This document shows, in pieces, positions 47,313 to 58,807 of a stretch of DNA of 64,000 bases. The translations under genes were made by a program, and so were the position numbers. The DNA comes from Turnera subulata (taxonomy: Eukaryota > Streptophyta > Magnoliopsida > Malpighiales > Passifloraceae): NCBI GenBank assembly GCA_028386065.3, contig JAKUCV010003092.1, positions 235,721-299,720 on the forward strand, read 5' to 3'. The stretch's first letter is position 1; each line of letters opens with the position of its first letter. The notes beneath the pieces are model-generated. The model made no database searches and was not told the origin of the DNA. It saw only the letters and a program-made list of their open reading frames with translations.

Positions 47313-50254
47313 TGTAACAGCCCGGGTAAATTTATGTTTTCACCGGGACTGTAAAAGGAGTTTGTACAGTAATTTACCTTATGGAATAAAATTTGGTAGT
47401 TATTTTATGGAAAACCGAGCATCGGATTTCAATTCCGAGTCTCACTCCATACTCCGGATATTTATGTGGAATTTCCGGGACGAGTTGGAATTTTCCGAAT
47501 TTGGAGGCTGCGAAAAGACAATTATGCCCCTGGGTAAGTTTTTGTCACAATAGGAGTTAGAAGGGCAGTTAAGTCATTTTGCTAGTTCAGATATTTCCTA
47601 TCCAATTATGCTATACATAGTCAATATTCTGTACCGAATTTTTCTCCACCGAATTTCTTTCCTTCCCACTGAATATTTTCTTCTCCACTTAAGAATTCCA
47701 CGAAGAAAAATTTCAGCTCAGCATCTCCTTTCCTGCCTATAAATTTTCTAACATTGCTTCTGTCTGCATCAATAAAAACCCAGTAACTTACCTTGCCTTC
47801 TGCATCGTTGCCTTACCTCTGTCCTTCACTGCAATAAAAAAAAGAAAAAAAAACAAAACCACACACACCAACACACGCAGCCACGTCACCTTCCCCACAC
47901 CATCCCAGCAGCGCCTCCACACAACCCGGCCACCACCAAGTCACCATCACCGTCGACCGCGCGCCACCACCCGCATCTCCCGCGCGCGCTGCCTTCCCTT
48001 CTCCTTCCTCTCCCCGCCGCCGTCGTCGTAGAGCCGCCGTGAGGAGCCGTCGCCTGCAAATCGCGTGACCTGAGCCACTCGCGACGACCCGCCGACGACG
48101 CCTCTCCCTCGCTTCTCCTCCTCCCTCGCTCGTGTCGGACCGCCCTGCCTTTCTTCCCGAGCTCGTCTCCCCTTCACACCCGTCGCCGACGACTCGGGGT
48201 TCCCTTCCACCTCGCCTTCTGCTCGACGCCGCCTCGCCAGCGCCTCGCCCGCAGTTGCTCCTTCGTCGCGCCGCCGCCGTCTGCAAACACAAGGTAAGCA
48301 GACCCGTTTGAGGGGTTTGACCCGAATGGGTCATGATACGGGTCGCGGATTGACCCGGCCTGACAAGTGTGGGCTTGGGCTTTGGGTTTTAAGTGTTGGA
48401 CTTAGGGTGAGATGGGTTTTGGGTTAGGATTGGGTTAGGCAGTTGGGCTTAGACTTGGACTTTGGCCCAGTCCGAAATGATTTAAAAAAAAAGAGAAAAA
48501 GAGGTTAATAAATAATAATAATAATGATAGGAAATAAAATTTGAAATATGTAAAAATAACTTAACAATAATTTGGTCGGAAATTTTCTGGAAAAAGAGTA
48601 ATAAATAGTAAGTAGCTATAATTTGCGGAATTAATGAAATAATTACCCTATAATAGCATTTTTAAGGAATTAAGATAAATGCTGCATGATTATTAAAATA
48701 TGGTAGGTACTCTTAAAGATGTATACTATGGAAATGTTGTACCAGAAAAACTCTTTTATATAGACATGCAATCAAATCCTAGGAAAATTATTTTTATTAG
48801 CTAGCACCTTTGAATATAAATTGTGGTAGTAATTTTTGAGGAGAAATAAATGAAAGTACGTTAGAAATTGAAGAAATATTTTATGACAAGAGTATTTTTG
48901 GAAAATACGGTAGGAAAGTATATACATGGTATATGATTATATTTGTGAGGATAAATGAAATAAGTCCTTGACACAATATTATTTAGAAATATGTAATTAG
49001 TCAATAAAAGTTATTTCGGGAAATACAAACTTATAAAATAAACAAGGAAAGGGTATTATCAAAGTAATACCGGAATAATAACCAGGTATAAATACAGTAT
49101 AGAATTTTGACGCAGAAATAATAAATAGTGAATGATGATGATAACGGGGTTTTACCGGGACGTAAACGAATCGGGTTAGTTTTATTTTTACGGTATAGCA
49201 TCATTTGCATTTATATGCATCTTATGTGAGTATGTGTTATTATTTGCCATATAGGGGCCGATAACAAACAGTACCCCGAGGAACCGGAGCCGGGACAGTT
49301 TGAGGACTTTCAGGAGTAGGGAAATCGGCTAAGGTGAGGATGGATAACCTTTGATATATTGCACATGATACTGTGTTTGCTTTTCTGTGAGTAATTTGCC
49401 TGATTGAACTGCTGAGCCAATTTTGTTTGTGGTATTATTGCTATTGTTGTTGTTTTATTGAATATGGATTTATTGTCATGATGAGATAATTGGATAATTG
49501 GAAGTTGTGTTGACGACTTATTTGTCACTAGGAAAGTAGTGGTATGACTGGTAGGTTAGAGACTGTTTTATGGTGGCTATGATCTGGTTACTTATGTTAA
49601 GCATGTCTATGCTTGGGATGTCTATCCCGTTATCATAATTTTGGAATGTCTATCCCTGGGTTACTTTTTTTGGGATGTTGATCCCTGGATTTATCTAGCA
49701 CCCGGAACATGTTGATAACCAGGTCTGACCCCTAGCTAGTCCAGTGACAGGGGCCCGAAAGATAAAACTTGATAATATTTAAGCATTCTTTTGGTCTTGG
49801 CTCAGTTATTTATCTAGTTGTTTCTTGTTATGATTTTGCTGGAATTTTACTTCGAAATTATTGTGTTGCCTGCATATTACTGTTTATCTTTCGTCGGTGA
49901 GCACTTCGGACTCACCCTTCGCCTGCGGGGTTTCATCCCGTAGGATGAGTTGTTCGTAGTACAGGTACGTGGTTCGGCCAGCCGCTGTTTCTACTCCACC
50001 AGACCCCGGATCCATACCTCCGCTGCATCTCATTCTAAGTCTTCCGCTGTTGATATTATTTTATATGATGTTGTATTATATGTTTCTGCTACTGCTATTG
50101 TGGTTTGAATAATGGTCCCCGGGTTCGGGTGACGGATGTTGTATTTGAGATTGCTTGTACTGTATATTATTTTGTATGTACTGTCTGCTACTGTGATAAG
50201 AACAGTTCTGGCACGTGTTTACTGTGTACGGTAAATACGGGTCGGGGCGTTTCA
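47313..50254 (+). mobile_element. LTR-like element C (2942 bp) with GAAAA target duplication
   Basis: Starts TGTAACAGCCCGGGTAAA and ends TACGGGTCGGGGCGTTTCA, flanked by perfect GAAAA copies at 47308-47312 and 50255-50259. It is the same family as element A: shared termini, GC-rich part ending CTGCAAACACAAG|GTAAGC (donor-like, 48294), exon-like segment 49255-49333, GGGATGTCTATCCC palindromes and the GCACTTCGGACTCACCC block with its hairpin (49922-49944). No gag or pol was seen. It is most likely a solo LTR of an unnamed family, or a non-autonomous element. Confidence 0.75.
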
Positions 50255-50725
50255 GAAAAGCCACGGGTTGTCGGGGGAGTAAGAAAGCGTTCTTCACAAA
50301 GAAGGGTCCTGTAGATGACAGAATACACAATCTATCCAACTTTTGGTAAGAAAAGTCGTTCCCATGTGCCGAACCCAACGGCACTCTTGAGTTAAAACTC
50401 ACGGTTCTTACAGAAGGAAACCATCCAAAGAAGACAAATACAACGGGATGAAAGAAACAAGAGAGCTTCCACCCGTGTATTAAAACTTCACCATAATGCT
50501 TCGTCTCGCCTCCCATTCGAAGTAAAATACCAACAGGAGAACACGATTCTCCCATCCCTGACTTGCTTACCGGGAAGCTTGACTTTGCCCATGAGAAGAA
50601 CAAAAATCTCTCACAAGGAGAAACACTCTCACAAAGAGAATAACTTTTATTCCCATATAAAGGTACTAAATCTATAACCATATTAAAAAAGAAGAGATAT
50701 GAACTAAAGAAGTTAGGGGGTTTAC

Positions 50726-50751
50726 CATGGATGGTGAAGAAACCATCCATG
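50726..50751. repeat. Perfect 10-bp inverted repeat with 6-nt loop
   Basis: CATGGATGGT and ACCATCCATG flank the loop GAAGAA. Outer bases GGGGG (50716-50720) and CCCCC (50756-50760) extend it as an imperfect stem of about 20 bp. It lies inside the LINE-like remnant near its 5' end. Confidence 0.85.
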
Positions 50752-53105
50752 ACAACCCCCATCTTGATTTTTTTGGGAAGCCACCAATATGTAATCCAGT
50801 TAATTACTCTTTGGATGAGAGCCAAAACTGTTGATTAATTTGCTTCTTTGTTTTTATTTCTGCAAGGCCCTTATAAAAATAATATAACAGGTACTCTTCT
50901 AGGCTTCGAGCTACTATCTACAAGCCAAAGCATGAATGCAACTTTGTATAGAATTTAACTCTATTGTTCTAGACAAAAAAAAAAAGAACAACATATGGAA
51001 GGAATTACTTGATCGCTTAGTTCGCCACTATACTTATATGTAAAATTCATCAAATTAGAGTTATAAAATTAATTTTTTTGTATGTGTACTCATATTTTCG
51101 TTTTTTTAGTGCGCATACCAGGCTTAGATTTCGATAGATGCGTAGTGCTTATCATGGAAATTAATGATGCAATGCAGTGGAGGATAGTGAATCATTCTGG
51201 ATCGCTTTGATCACCTTGAAGTTACATCATTCTTCGATAGCTACCATATCGAAATTGTCCATCGTTCTATATAAAGAAAACAATATATCGAAATTGTTCT
51301 AGAAAAAGGTCGATATACATGACAAGCGTGGATGTGCACGATTGGATACAATTGCGTATGGAAGGCCTAATGGAATTATTATTTTTTTTTTCCTCTTCCT
51401 ACAAAAGTGTCGTAGTTAGTGAACGCGTACCTTCGCCAATGCATGCCCTAAATGGTCTCCCACTTATATTGCTAAATAAAAAACAAGAAAACATTTGGAA
51501 ATTATGTTCAAATTAGGAAGGTTATTGTTCTCAATTGGATCTTGTGTGATTCAAGGCACTTAAAAAGTTAAAAGCTACAAAGATTTGAGTCACCTTAGGC
51601 CAGTGAGATGCATGAAGGCCACTATAGGCCGTCAATTTATTAAGTTGGCAACCCTCGAAACTCATTCAATTCACCAAACAAACAGTGACATGCTGGAACA
51701 TCAAGAAAATAGTCTAAATATAATATTATATGGAGGAGATAGTATGTTTAATTGTTTATCTTAATTAAATGAAAAAAAAAGAAGAAGATGGGGCACAGTG
51801 AATAAGTTAGGTCAATGGTTAGGTTAAGACCCCTGGAACCCACCTATTATATATATAATATATATACATATATGCTTATCCCAAAATAGTTAGGGTCGGT
51901 AATGAAAGATAAATTAGCTCTTGCTAGTCGCAAAAGTTAATATTCGATCTTGGATTTAAATATTGTAGTCATAACAAATTTCTTCTTTTTTTTTTTTTTT
52001 CTCAACTCAAAGCATGCACATTTCTATGTTCACAAAACAAATAAAAAGAAAAGAAAAAGACAAGCACTTTCAGTTTGCTTCTTTTTTCCCACTGCCTTTT
52101 TGATAAGACAAATTTTCCACTTAACTCTTTTCCTGCTTCTGTTTTTTTAAGTCCCCCGCCAGCCCAATTCTTTTTCTTGAAAAGTTAGAAAATTGTTTAA
52201 TGGTATTGAGCCTACCCAATGCGACTCCAAGATTCTTATTCGTCAGGAATTGTAACGCTTTGAAGTTAGGTCCCACTTGGGAGATGATAAATAAATTGGT
52301 TAAAAAACTTTTATAGTAAGTACAGGATTTAGAAAACGGGCAGGTTTCTGTTGTTTACCATGCAAGCCTAACTCGTATTAATATTATAAATTATATGACT
52401 ACCTTAATATCAAAAGTAAAAACTATATGACTACCCTCATGACAATAAGATAATGAGGAATATGCTAACTAAGTTGATTTACGCGTATAAGAAATTTTTT
52501 CTTTGAAGGAAGAAATATATTGAACTTGCAACCTGCACTCGTACGTGCAGCTCAGCTAGGCAATGACTTTTCTGAGTTTATTTTAATTTTTGTCAATTAA
52601 CAAATATATCACACTAACAAATATATATACGCATCAAAAGCGAGTTCCTGTAAAGTTTTACCTATCCAATTCATCATCATACATATTTTGATGCATTCTT
52701 AGTAAATAAATTAATTTCTTATCTTTCATTAATGGTTTGAATACTAATACTTTGGGTTTCCTGCGAAACCGTTACATCAATGAGGGCAAATAATGTTCGC
52801 CAATATATATATCCTAGCTAGTTGTTTATGGGTTTTTGCCTCTTTTTGGTTCTAGACCCATATAGCTTTTGAACGGGTAGTCAAATCCTCACGCTGGAAG
52901 AACCCAGTTTGTCCTGAAACAAAATAAGCATCAAAACAAGCCGTGGAAAAGATTTGTCGAGCAATCAATAGGGGGACATAGTAAGTTGTACTTATACAAT
53001 GATAGACATGGAGAGCCGCGTATATGGCTAGTGGCGTTTTAAGTTGTCATCATCAAATGTATGTAATCACCAATGAGCATCGAAGTGAAAGGGAGTGGAC
53101 ATCTG

Positions 53106-53163
53106 AGGCAGAACCAATGATATAACGTCAAAAAAAAGGGACTATGTACTCAAGGCAGAACCA
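53106..53163 (+). mobile_element. Short insertion with 12-bp duplication and internal A-run
   Basis: AGGCAGAACCAA occurs at 53106-53117 and 53152-53163. The 34 nt between contain CGTC(A)7GGG. The A-run is internal and not at the border, so this is only a possible member of the set. Confidence 0.3.
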
Positions 53164-53932
53164 AGGCAGGCTACTTTGTTAAAATTACGACCTATTGAGA
53201 TGCCTATTTTCATCGAGTTGTCCATTTTCTTGCGGATTATGGTTTTGGTTTTCTGGTTTTCCTTTACTCCCTCCAGGAAGGAAAGAGGATTCAGTTTTTT
53301 TTGTAATAATCCGAAAAAGTTTCAATGTTTTTATCGTGTTTAAAAACTTAGGTAGCTTTAGAATTATTAAAGGGGGTTATGTAGTGCTTCCTGCCATGAA
53401 CTAATATAGAATATGGTGTCCTTTGACAAGCTCGAAATAGCTAAGAGATGAAATGTCTGGATCCACTAGCTGATGCATTATTTGAACAAACTGTGTGGAA
53501 GTCGGTTTCCAATAGCTCCTGAAATGACTGGGTTATTGCATTGTCAATCTGTGAATATTCTATGATCAAAGAAAACAAGGGAGCTTACAAGCTATACCCT
53601 TGTAGTGTCGATCCTTTAGCCAAAAGAAACCAAAGAAGCTTAGGGCAGCTCAAATTGCGAGGCATCTTTTACTGCAATGCAAATTGCAATTGAGGTAGGA
53701 TTTTTGTCCCTATAATAGGGAGATGAGATAAGCAGATAACAGCGATAGGTGGAGGTCAACTACTACTCTATGCAAAAAGATGATGCAAAATGAACAAAGT
53801 CGGTTTGATATGGTTTGCAATAATGCAAAAGCCATCCTTTCAATAGTTTCAACTTTCAGCGGTACACGTAACAAAGATTACAAATCAATTGACTCGCAAT
53901 CGCATACAAATTTTTTTTTATCATGATTAGAT

Positions 53933-53971
53933 TAGATCATATCTTTTTTGGGTAGAAAGAGTAGATCATAT
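53933..53971 (-). mobile_element. Ultra-short T-tract insertion with 10-bp target duplication
   Basis: TAGATCATAT occurs at 53933-53942 and 53962-53971. The 19 nt between are CTTTTTTGGGTAGAAAGAG. On the other strand this is CTCTTTCTACCC followed by a short A-run. Confidence 0.45.
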
Positions 53972-54328
53972 TAAATCACAAAAGCACGGTGAGCGAACCA
54001 ATCGACACACTCTGGTTTCCTTCCGGATAAACGTGCTTCAAGTGACTTACAATTTTTTTAAAAAACAATGGTGTTTTCTACATGTATTATTAATATATTT
54101 TTTTTTTAAAAAAATAGCCAGTGGAAAAATCTAAAAAATTCCGATTTTATATAACAAGGAGAAGAAACGTCATACGTGTATAAGTCCAAATGTCCAATCC
54201 TATTTACCAGCCCAAGAGCAATCGTAAAAGGCTTCTTCAACAATGCATGCCCCCCACCATAAGAGAATCGGAGGGGTGACAGAATAAGGAACTCTTTATT
54301 TTATACCCAAAAAACAAAGATATAGAAT

Positions 54329-54380
54329 TGTAACATATAAACCTTTTCTGTTTTTTGATAATGTGTAATATATAAACCTT
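54329..54380 (-). mobile_element. Ultra-short T-tract insertion with 17-bp duplication
   Basis: TGTAACATATAAACCTT (54329-54345) and TGTAATATATAAACCTT (54364-54380) differ at one base. They flank 18 nt, TTCTGTTTTTTGATAATG, which is CATTATC plus an A-run on the other strand. Confidence 0.45.
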
Positions 54381-54911
54381 AAAATAGGGCAATGTAAAGG
54401 AGACTCTCTCTCACCCGATTTCACACCCTTGTAAATGTGTATTACATGATTAATCATATTTCTTGTTTTATATCAAAGCAAATAATAAAATTTCTTCAAC
54501 AAGGATAACTCCAAATTGGGTTGGGCATAATAGGCTGCATTTCTAATACTATTTAATGAGCCTAACAAGTTTGGGCTGCCCAACATGGACTTTGTGGGCT
54601 GGGCTCAAATTAATTGAAGTTTCAATCCAACCACACGTCCACATCTGTCAAGTCATCTCCTATGCCACACAACTCTCACAAAACAGGAAAAAAAAATATG
54701 TATATATCCAAAAGGGACCATATTCACCGTCCACGTGTCCCACTTTCCCGGAAGCACAAGCCGCCATTGAATCCTCCTCATAACCGGCATTAGCTCAACC
54801 AAATAAACAAACAACCCTATACGCCTTGCCTTCTTCCTCTTCTTCCGGAATCAATCAATTAATCAATCGAAAACCTAATCGAACCAAATTCAACTTCAAT
54901 TCAAGTAAGTA

Positions 54912-57102
54912 ATGTTGAGATTCGCAGGGAGGAGGCTCCTTCAGGGGCAGGCCCAGCAGGGAGCGTGGTCCGCGCGCCCCGTCGCTGGCGTCGCACCCCG
55001 TCTCTACCACGAGAACGTGATCGACCACTTCAACAACCCGCGCAACGTCGGTTCCTTCGACAAGAACGACCCCACGGTGGGAACGGGGCTCGTCGGCGCC
55101 CCCGCTTGCGGCGATGTGATGAAGCTTCAGATTAAGGTCGACGATGCTACCGGGGAGATCATTGACGCTCGATTCAAGACCTTCGGCTGCGGCTCCGCCA
55201 TCGCCTCTTCTTCCGTCGGTGAGTTTCCTGTCTTTAGCTTCTTTCTTTTTCTAATCGTTATATTGTTTGGTTTAGTTGTTCGTTGACTTCTGCTTCTTTT
55301 TTTTTTTTTCGATTGCGGTGTTTTAACTTTTGGGGGTTTTGGCCTTGTTGTTTTGTTTCAGCTACGGAGTGGGTGAAAGGGAAACAAATGGAGGAAGTGC
55401 TTTCCATTAAAAACACGTAAGTTTATTTCTTATTGCTCGTTTTAATTATTGCTGTATTCGCAATAGCACTCGTTACAGTTTGCTAGTGGTGTTGTTCAAT
55501 GGCTTTGGTTCATTCTCGAGGAAGTTTGTTTTTATGAAGTTTGTGCTAGGGTTTGGCTTGGTAGAAGAGCCAAATGATTAAATGACATGGATAAGTTTTC
55601 AAAGAGATTATGAGTCCAAATGGTTGTTCGCTTGGATTAAGCTACTAGCAGTCCTGCAATAGCATGCTTAGAGTCTACAAGTTTCATAGGCATGTTAGAG
55701 AACCTATTGGATCGTTCATCTGGTTTCGTTAGATATAGGATATGCTTGAAGGCGTTTTGATGTGCCCTTTTTGAGTATTGCTAGCAACCCAGTATGTCGC
55801 AGTATGACCTGCAAAGACTTCTTAGAGCATCCTTTGAAAATTGTGGACGGTTTGAGAATCAGATTCTGAAATTGCTTGATGTGAAAAAGCTGAAAATGGT
55901 TGCAAACAGGATGACTTCGGCAGTTGGTCTGCAGTTCACGAGATATGACTGTCCTGACTTGTTGGAGTTTATTATTTTTCTTTTTCATCCTTCCTTTTCC
56001 TAGTCAGGGGCAAAACAAGTAACAAGTTAAATAAAACAAACGCGAGTGAATGGCTTAAGATTGACACAGGTATCAATCGCTTGAATGTCCAAATTGAGTC
56101 CGAGGTTGTATTCTTTACACATCCTTTTTGCATGGCATTTGGTATAGTGCTGAACATTTGTTAGGAATTGTGTTGTATTCCATGTGTTGAGTTTGGGGTT
56201 GCCAAATAGGTAGAACCTCCCAGGGTGTTTCGAGGTTTTCAACGATGCAGTTGAGGACCTGTGGATCCTTGGCAACCCCTCCAGAGTGTTTTGAGGTTTT
56301 CAACGATGCAGTTGAGGAACTGTGGATTCTTATTTCCATTGGGTGTTCTTTTGCCTTGGCTTCTCCAAGTCACTTGGGTGCAATAAGTTTGTCTTGGGTG
56401 ATAATAGTTTAAGTTGATTAATACTCGCGAAAGAGATCTGTAGTCATACTTTGTTGTCTATGAGATTCTATGGAGCATCTTCCTTCATAAACATGGTTAG
56501 TCTCTTAATTGGGTGGAAGATAGGATATAGTTATTTTCTTAGAAAGTGCACGCATGATACTGGTTCAGTTTTTTTTTTTTTTTAATTCATCCACAGATTG
56601 TTTATCCTTATTTTCTGGACCAAATGTGAAGAGTTTCTAAATGTGAAGGGACACTGGATGTTTTCGTTTTTAATTGTATTGTTTTTTTGAGATATTATCC
56701 CCTGTTATATGTTAATGATTTTGGGCAAGGAGGAAAGCGTAAGATGTGGAGGTCTGTGGTAGATTATAACCTAGATTTTCACAATCAACAAGTGTGATTC
56801 TGTGATATTCTAGCCTAACTGAATTCTGTGCTTATCTCTCTTGTCTGTGAGAGAGAGGAACGGGAGAAAGAGTGGTGAGAGTATTTCCGCTTGTTTTTCA
56901 TATAGTTTTTGATGATGCTATACTGTTTTCAATTTCTTGCAGGGAGATTGCAAAACACCTTTCTCTTCCCCCTGTTAAGCTTCATTGCAGCATGCTTGCC
57001 GAGGATGCCATAAAGGCAGCTGTAAAGGACTATCAATCAAAGCGGGTGAAAGGAAATGGTAATTCAGAGGCTGCGCCTGTTGAGGAAGCTGCTAAAGCTT
57101 AA
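54912..57102 (+). CDS. ISU1: Mitochondrial iron-sulfur cluster assembly scaffold ISU/IscU (173 aa)
   Basis: Three exons fit in phase: 54912-55218, 55362-55416 and 56943-57102 (TAA). Residues 1 to about 30 are rich in Arg, Gln and Ala with no acidic residue, like a mitochondrial presequence, and the mature part begins near LYHENVIDHFNNPRNVGSFD. The three cluster-ligand cysteines are present: Cys66 in APACGDVMKLQ, Cys93 in FKTFGCGSAIASSS and Cys136 in KLHCSMLAEDAI. The chaperone-binding LPPVK motif is at 129-133. The protein is the scaffold on which NFS1-ISD11 and frataxin assemble Fe-S clusters before HscA/HscB-type transfer. The Gln/Ala/Glu-rich C-tail (NSEAAPVEEAAKA) is typical of plant ISU1. 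The second intron is 1.5 kb and holds a 61-bp-period tandem duplication. Confidence 0.95.
56221..56331. repeat. Tandem duplication (about 50 bp matched, period 61 bp) in ISU1 intron 2
   Basis: The segment beginning CAGGGTGTTTCGAGGTTTTC (56221-56270) is repeated at 56282-56331 with about four substitutions. Confidence 0.85.
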
Positions 57103-58807
57103 ATGTGTTATGTTGTAAACGATGATGAAAATATCTAGAGGAGTTCTCTACCTGTTGGGTTGTTGAGTATTCACATCTGTGTAGTAAAGAATTCGGGAGG
57201 CAGTTGTGCTTGAGTTTAGTTTGCAGGGCACTTATGCTTCCTTAGAAATGATACTCATAGTTAATAAGCTACAATGCTCTATGTATTGTTTGTTTTTGGT
57301 AGATGCCTTGCCGCTGTGTGGTGTGTTTCTGATCTCATGCTTTGTGACCGGGGGCAAATCTTGATTGATTATTGATCATGGTTTCATCTGCTCTATCTCG
57401 CTCTAATTCTTTTCTCCACTGATGCGTTGCACGAGCCTTCGTTTTCCCACTGGATACGCATCACCTGATTTCAATTTTTACCCAGTGTCTTGCAGTCATA
57501 AACTGGGCGGTGGGCAGTTCATTCTGTTAGCTCCGACGATTGGCATAACCACACCTAATATCTTCTATATCTGACATGGTACTCTTTCTATTTAATATGT
57601 TAAAAGAATAGAGGAAATGTAAAATAAGCCTCTTCATGAACATTGACCCAGTCGATGGCTTCGAAAGCCTGCGGTTTGTGGGCTTCATAAGGAAAATGAT
57701 CCAGTCGCGCGATTAACTACATTGGCCTGTAAGACTTGGCAGCCAAACAACCAGCTGTACCGTGGTCTCCCTAAAAGTTTATTGAAACCAGTGCTATGAT
57801 GTCTTCTCCTCATTTACATCTTATTGCTTTGATCCATTTTCATCCTTTTGGGGTGAATGGGATATATGTTAATAATAAAATCAGAAGTACAAACAACCAG
57901 TTACATCAGAATACGAAAGAAAGCCAATTCCCAAAGGTGGTTTTGATCCATTCTCGATTTATAAACAGCAAAATACCAAACTAATCAATTATTCAGATTT
58001 GGGTTGGACTTTAGTCTGAAGACGTCTTGTATTGGATGCAGAAAACACCGGAACCAACAAAGTAAAACTAAAAACATGTAGCCGGCCCAAAACCCGTATA
58101 TGCAGCCCATTGAGCACTTCCCTGCGAGCGGGGTCAAGCGCGTGCGTATACTTGCAAGTCAGTGTCAAACAACGACAGCGGAAAGCATTCAACTCAACCA
58201 AAACGAAATGGCAACCTTAAATTCTACCCCCAAAAACGACCTGGAAACATTTTCACGTCAGCAACAGAAATCACCGTTGCTTCGGACTTGTTTTTCTTTT
58301 CTCCCACGCTTATAAATTTTTAAATTAATTTTAAATTTGCTACCCACTGGTATTCCAGTTAAAAACAAAAAGAGATACAACACAACTTGAATTTTCTTTT
58401 TTTTTTTGATGAAAGGATACAACTTGAATTGGAATACCTATTGATCTGATCTACTTTTTCTCCATTCTCTTACATATCTCTCCTAACTAATTGGGACCGT
58501 AGTAATTGGAAGAAAACAACTGTTCTCCAGCAAATGTCAAAGTGAAAGTACTTTTCCTTCCTTCCTTATCTTAAAATATTTGTCTTATCAGTTCAATTAA
58601 ATACTCTTTTCTTTTATCTCGGTGTTTTACTAATCCTCCCGTGGAAAATTCTTCAACGTAATCATCATCATCATCATCACACGAACGCCTAAGGTCGGTT
58701 TTCCATTTCCCTTTTCTTTTTCTTTTCTTTTTCTTTTCTTTTTTTATTTTGAGCACTCCACTTTGATTGCTGCTGCGTTTGCTGGTTCGTCTTCACTTCA
58801 ATTCAAC
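57103..58807. other. Intergenic region between ISU1 and the pantothenate kinase gene
   Basis: The first about 0.25 kb should be the ISU1 3' UTR. The rest is AT-rich and holds one T-tract insertion scar (58382-58430) and a (TCA)n run near 58.66 kb. No gene was recognised. Confidence 0.6.
58382..58430 (-). mobile_element. Ultra-short LINE-like insertion with 12-bp target duplication
   Basis: ACAACTTGAATT occurs exactly at 58382-58393 and 58419-58430. The 25 nt between are TTC, a long T-run and GATGAAAGGAT. On the other strand this is ATCCTTTCATC followed by poly(A), which resembles the 3' end of many plant L1-type LINEs. Confidence 0.6.

Larger units (their letters stand above)
47076..50829 (-). 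mobile_element. LINE-like (poly-A-tailed) remnant of about 0.8 kb split by element C
   Basis: On the minus strand the element starts near 50829 and ends TTTCGAC(A)10 at 47092-47076. AATCAAC is found at both borders as a possible short target duplication. Element C (47313-50254) is inserted with GAAAA duplicated. Without C, about 0.8 kb remains. The first about 188 codons (50825-50260) are one open frame that I cannot assign to a reverse transcriptase or known protein. A 10-bp perfect hairpin lies near its 5' end (50726-50751). The assignment rests on the tail and borders. Confidence 0.45.
50830..54911. other. Intergenic region upstream of the Fe-S scaffold gene; no gene recognised
   Basis: About 4 kb of AT-rich sequence with many homopolymers and three candidate A-tailed insertion scars (53106-53163, 53933-53971, 54329-54380). 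The last few hundred bases should contain the promoter of the Fe-S scaffold gene. A TATA-like GTATATAT is near 54.70 kb. Confidence 0.55.

Noticed and set aside
47813..48334. Minus-strand Arg/Gly-rich open frame of 173 codons
   Set aside because: It lies in the GC-rich part of element C with compositional bias only. No splice partners, no domain and no start context support it.
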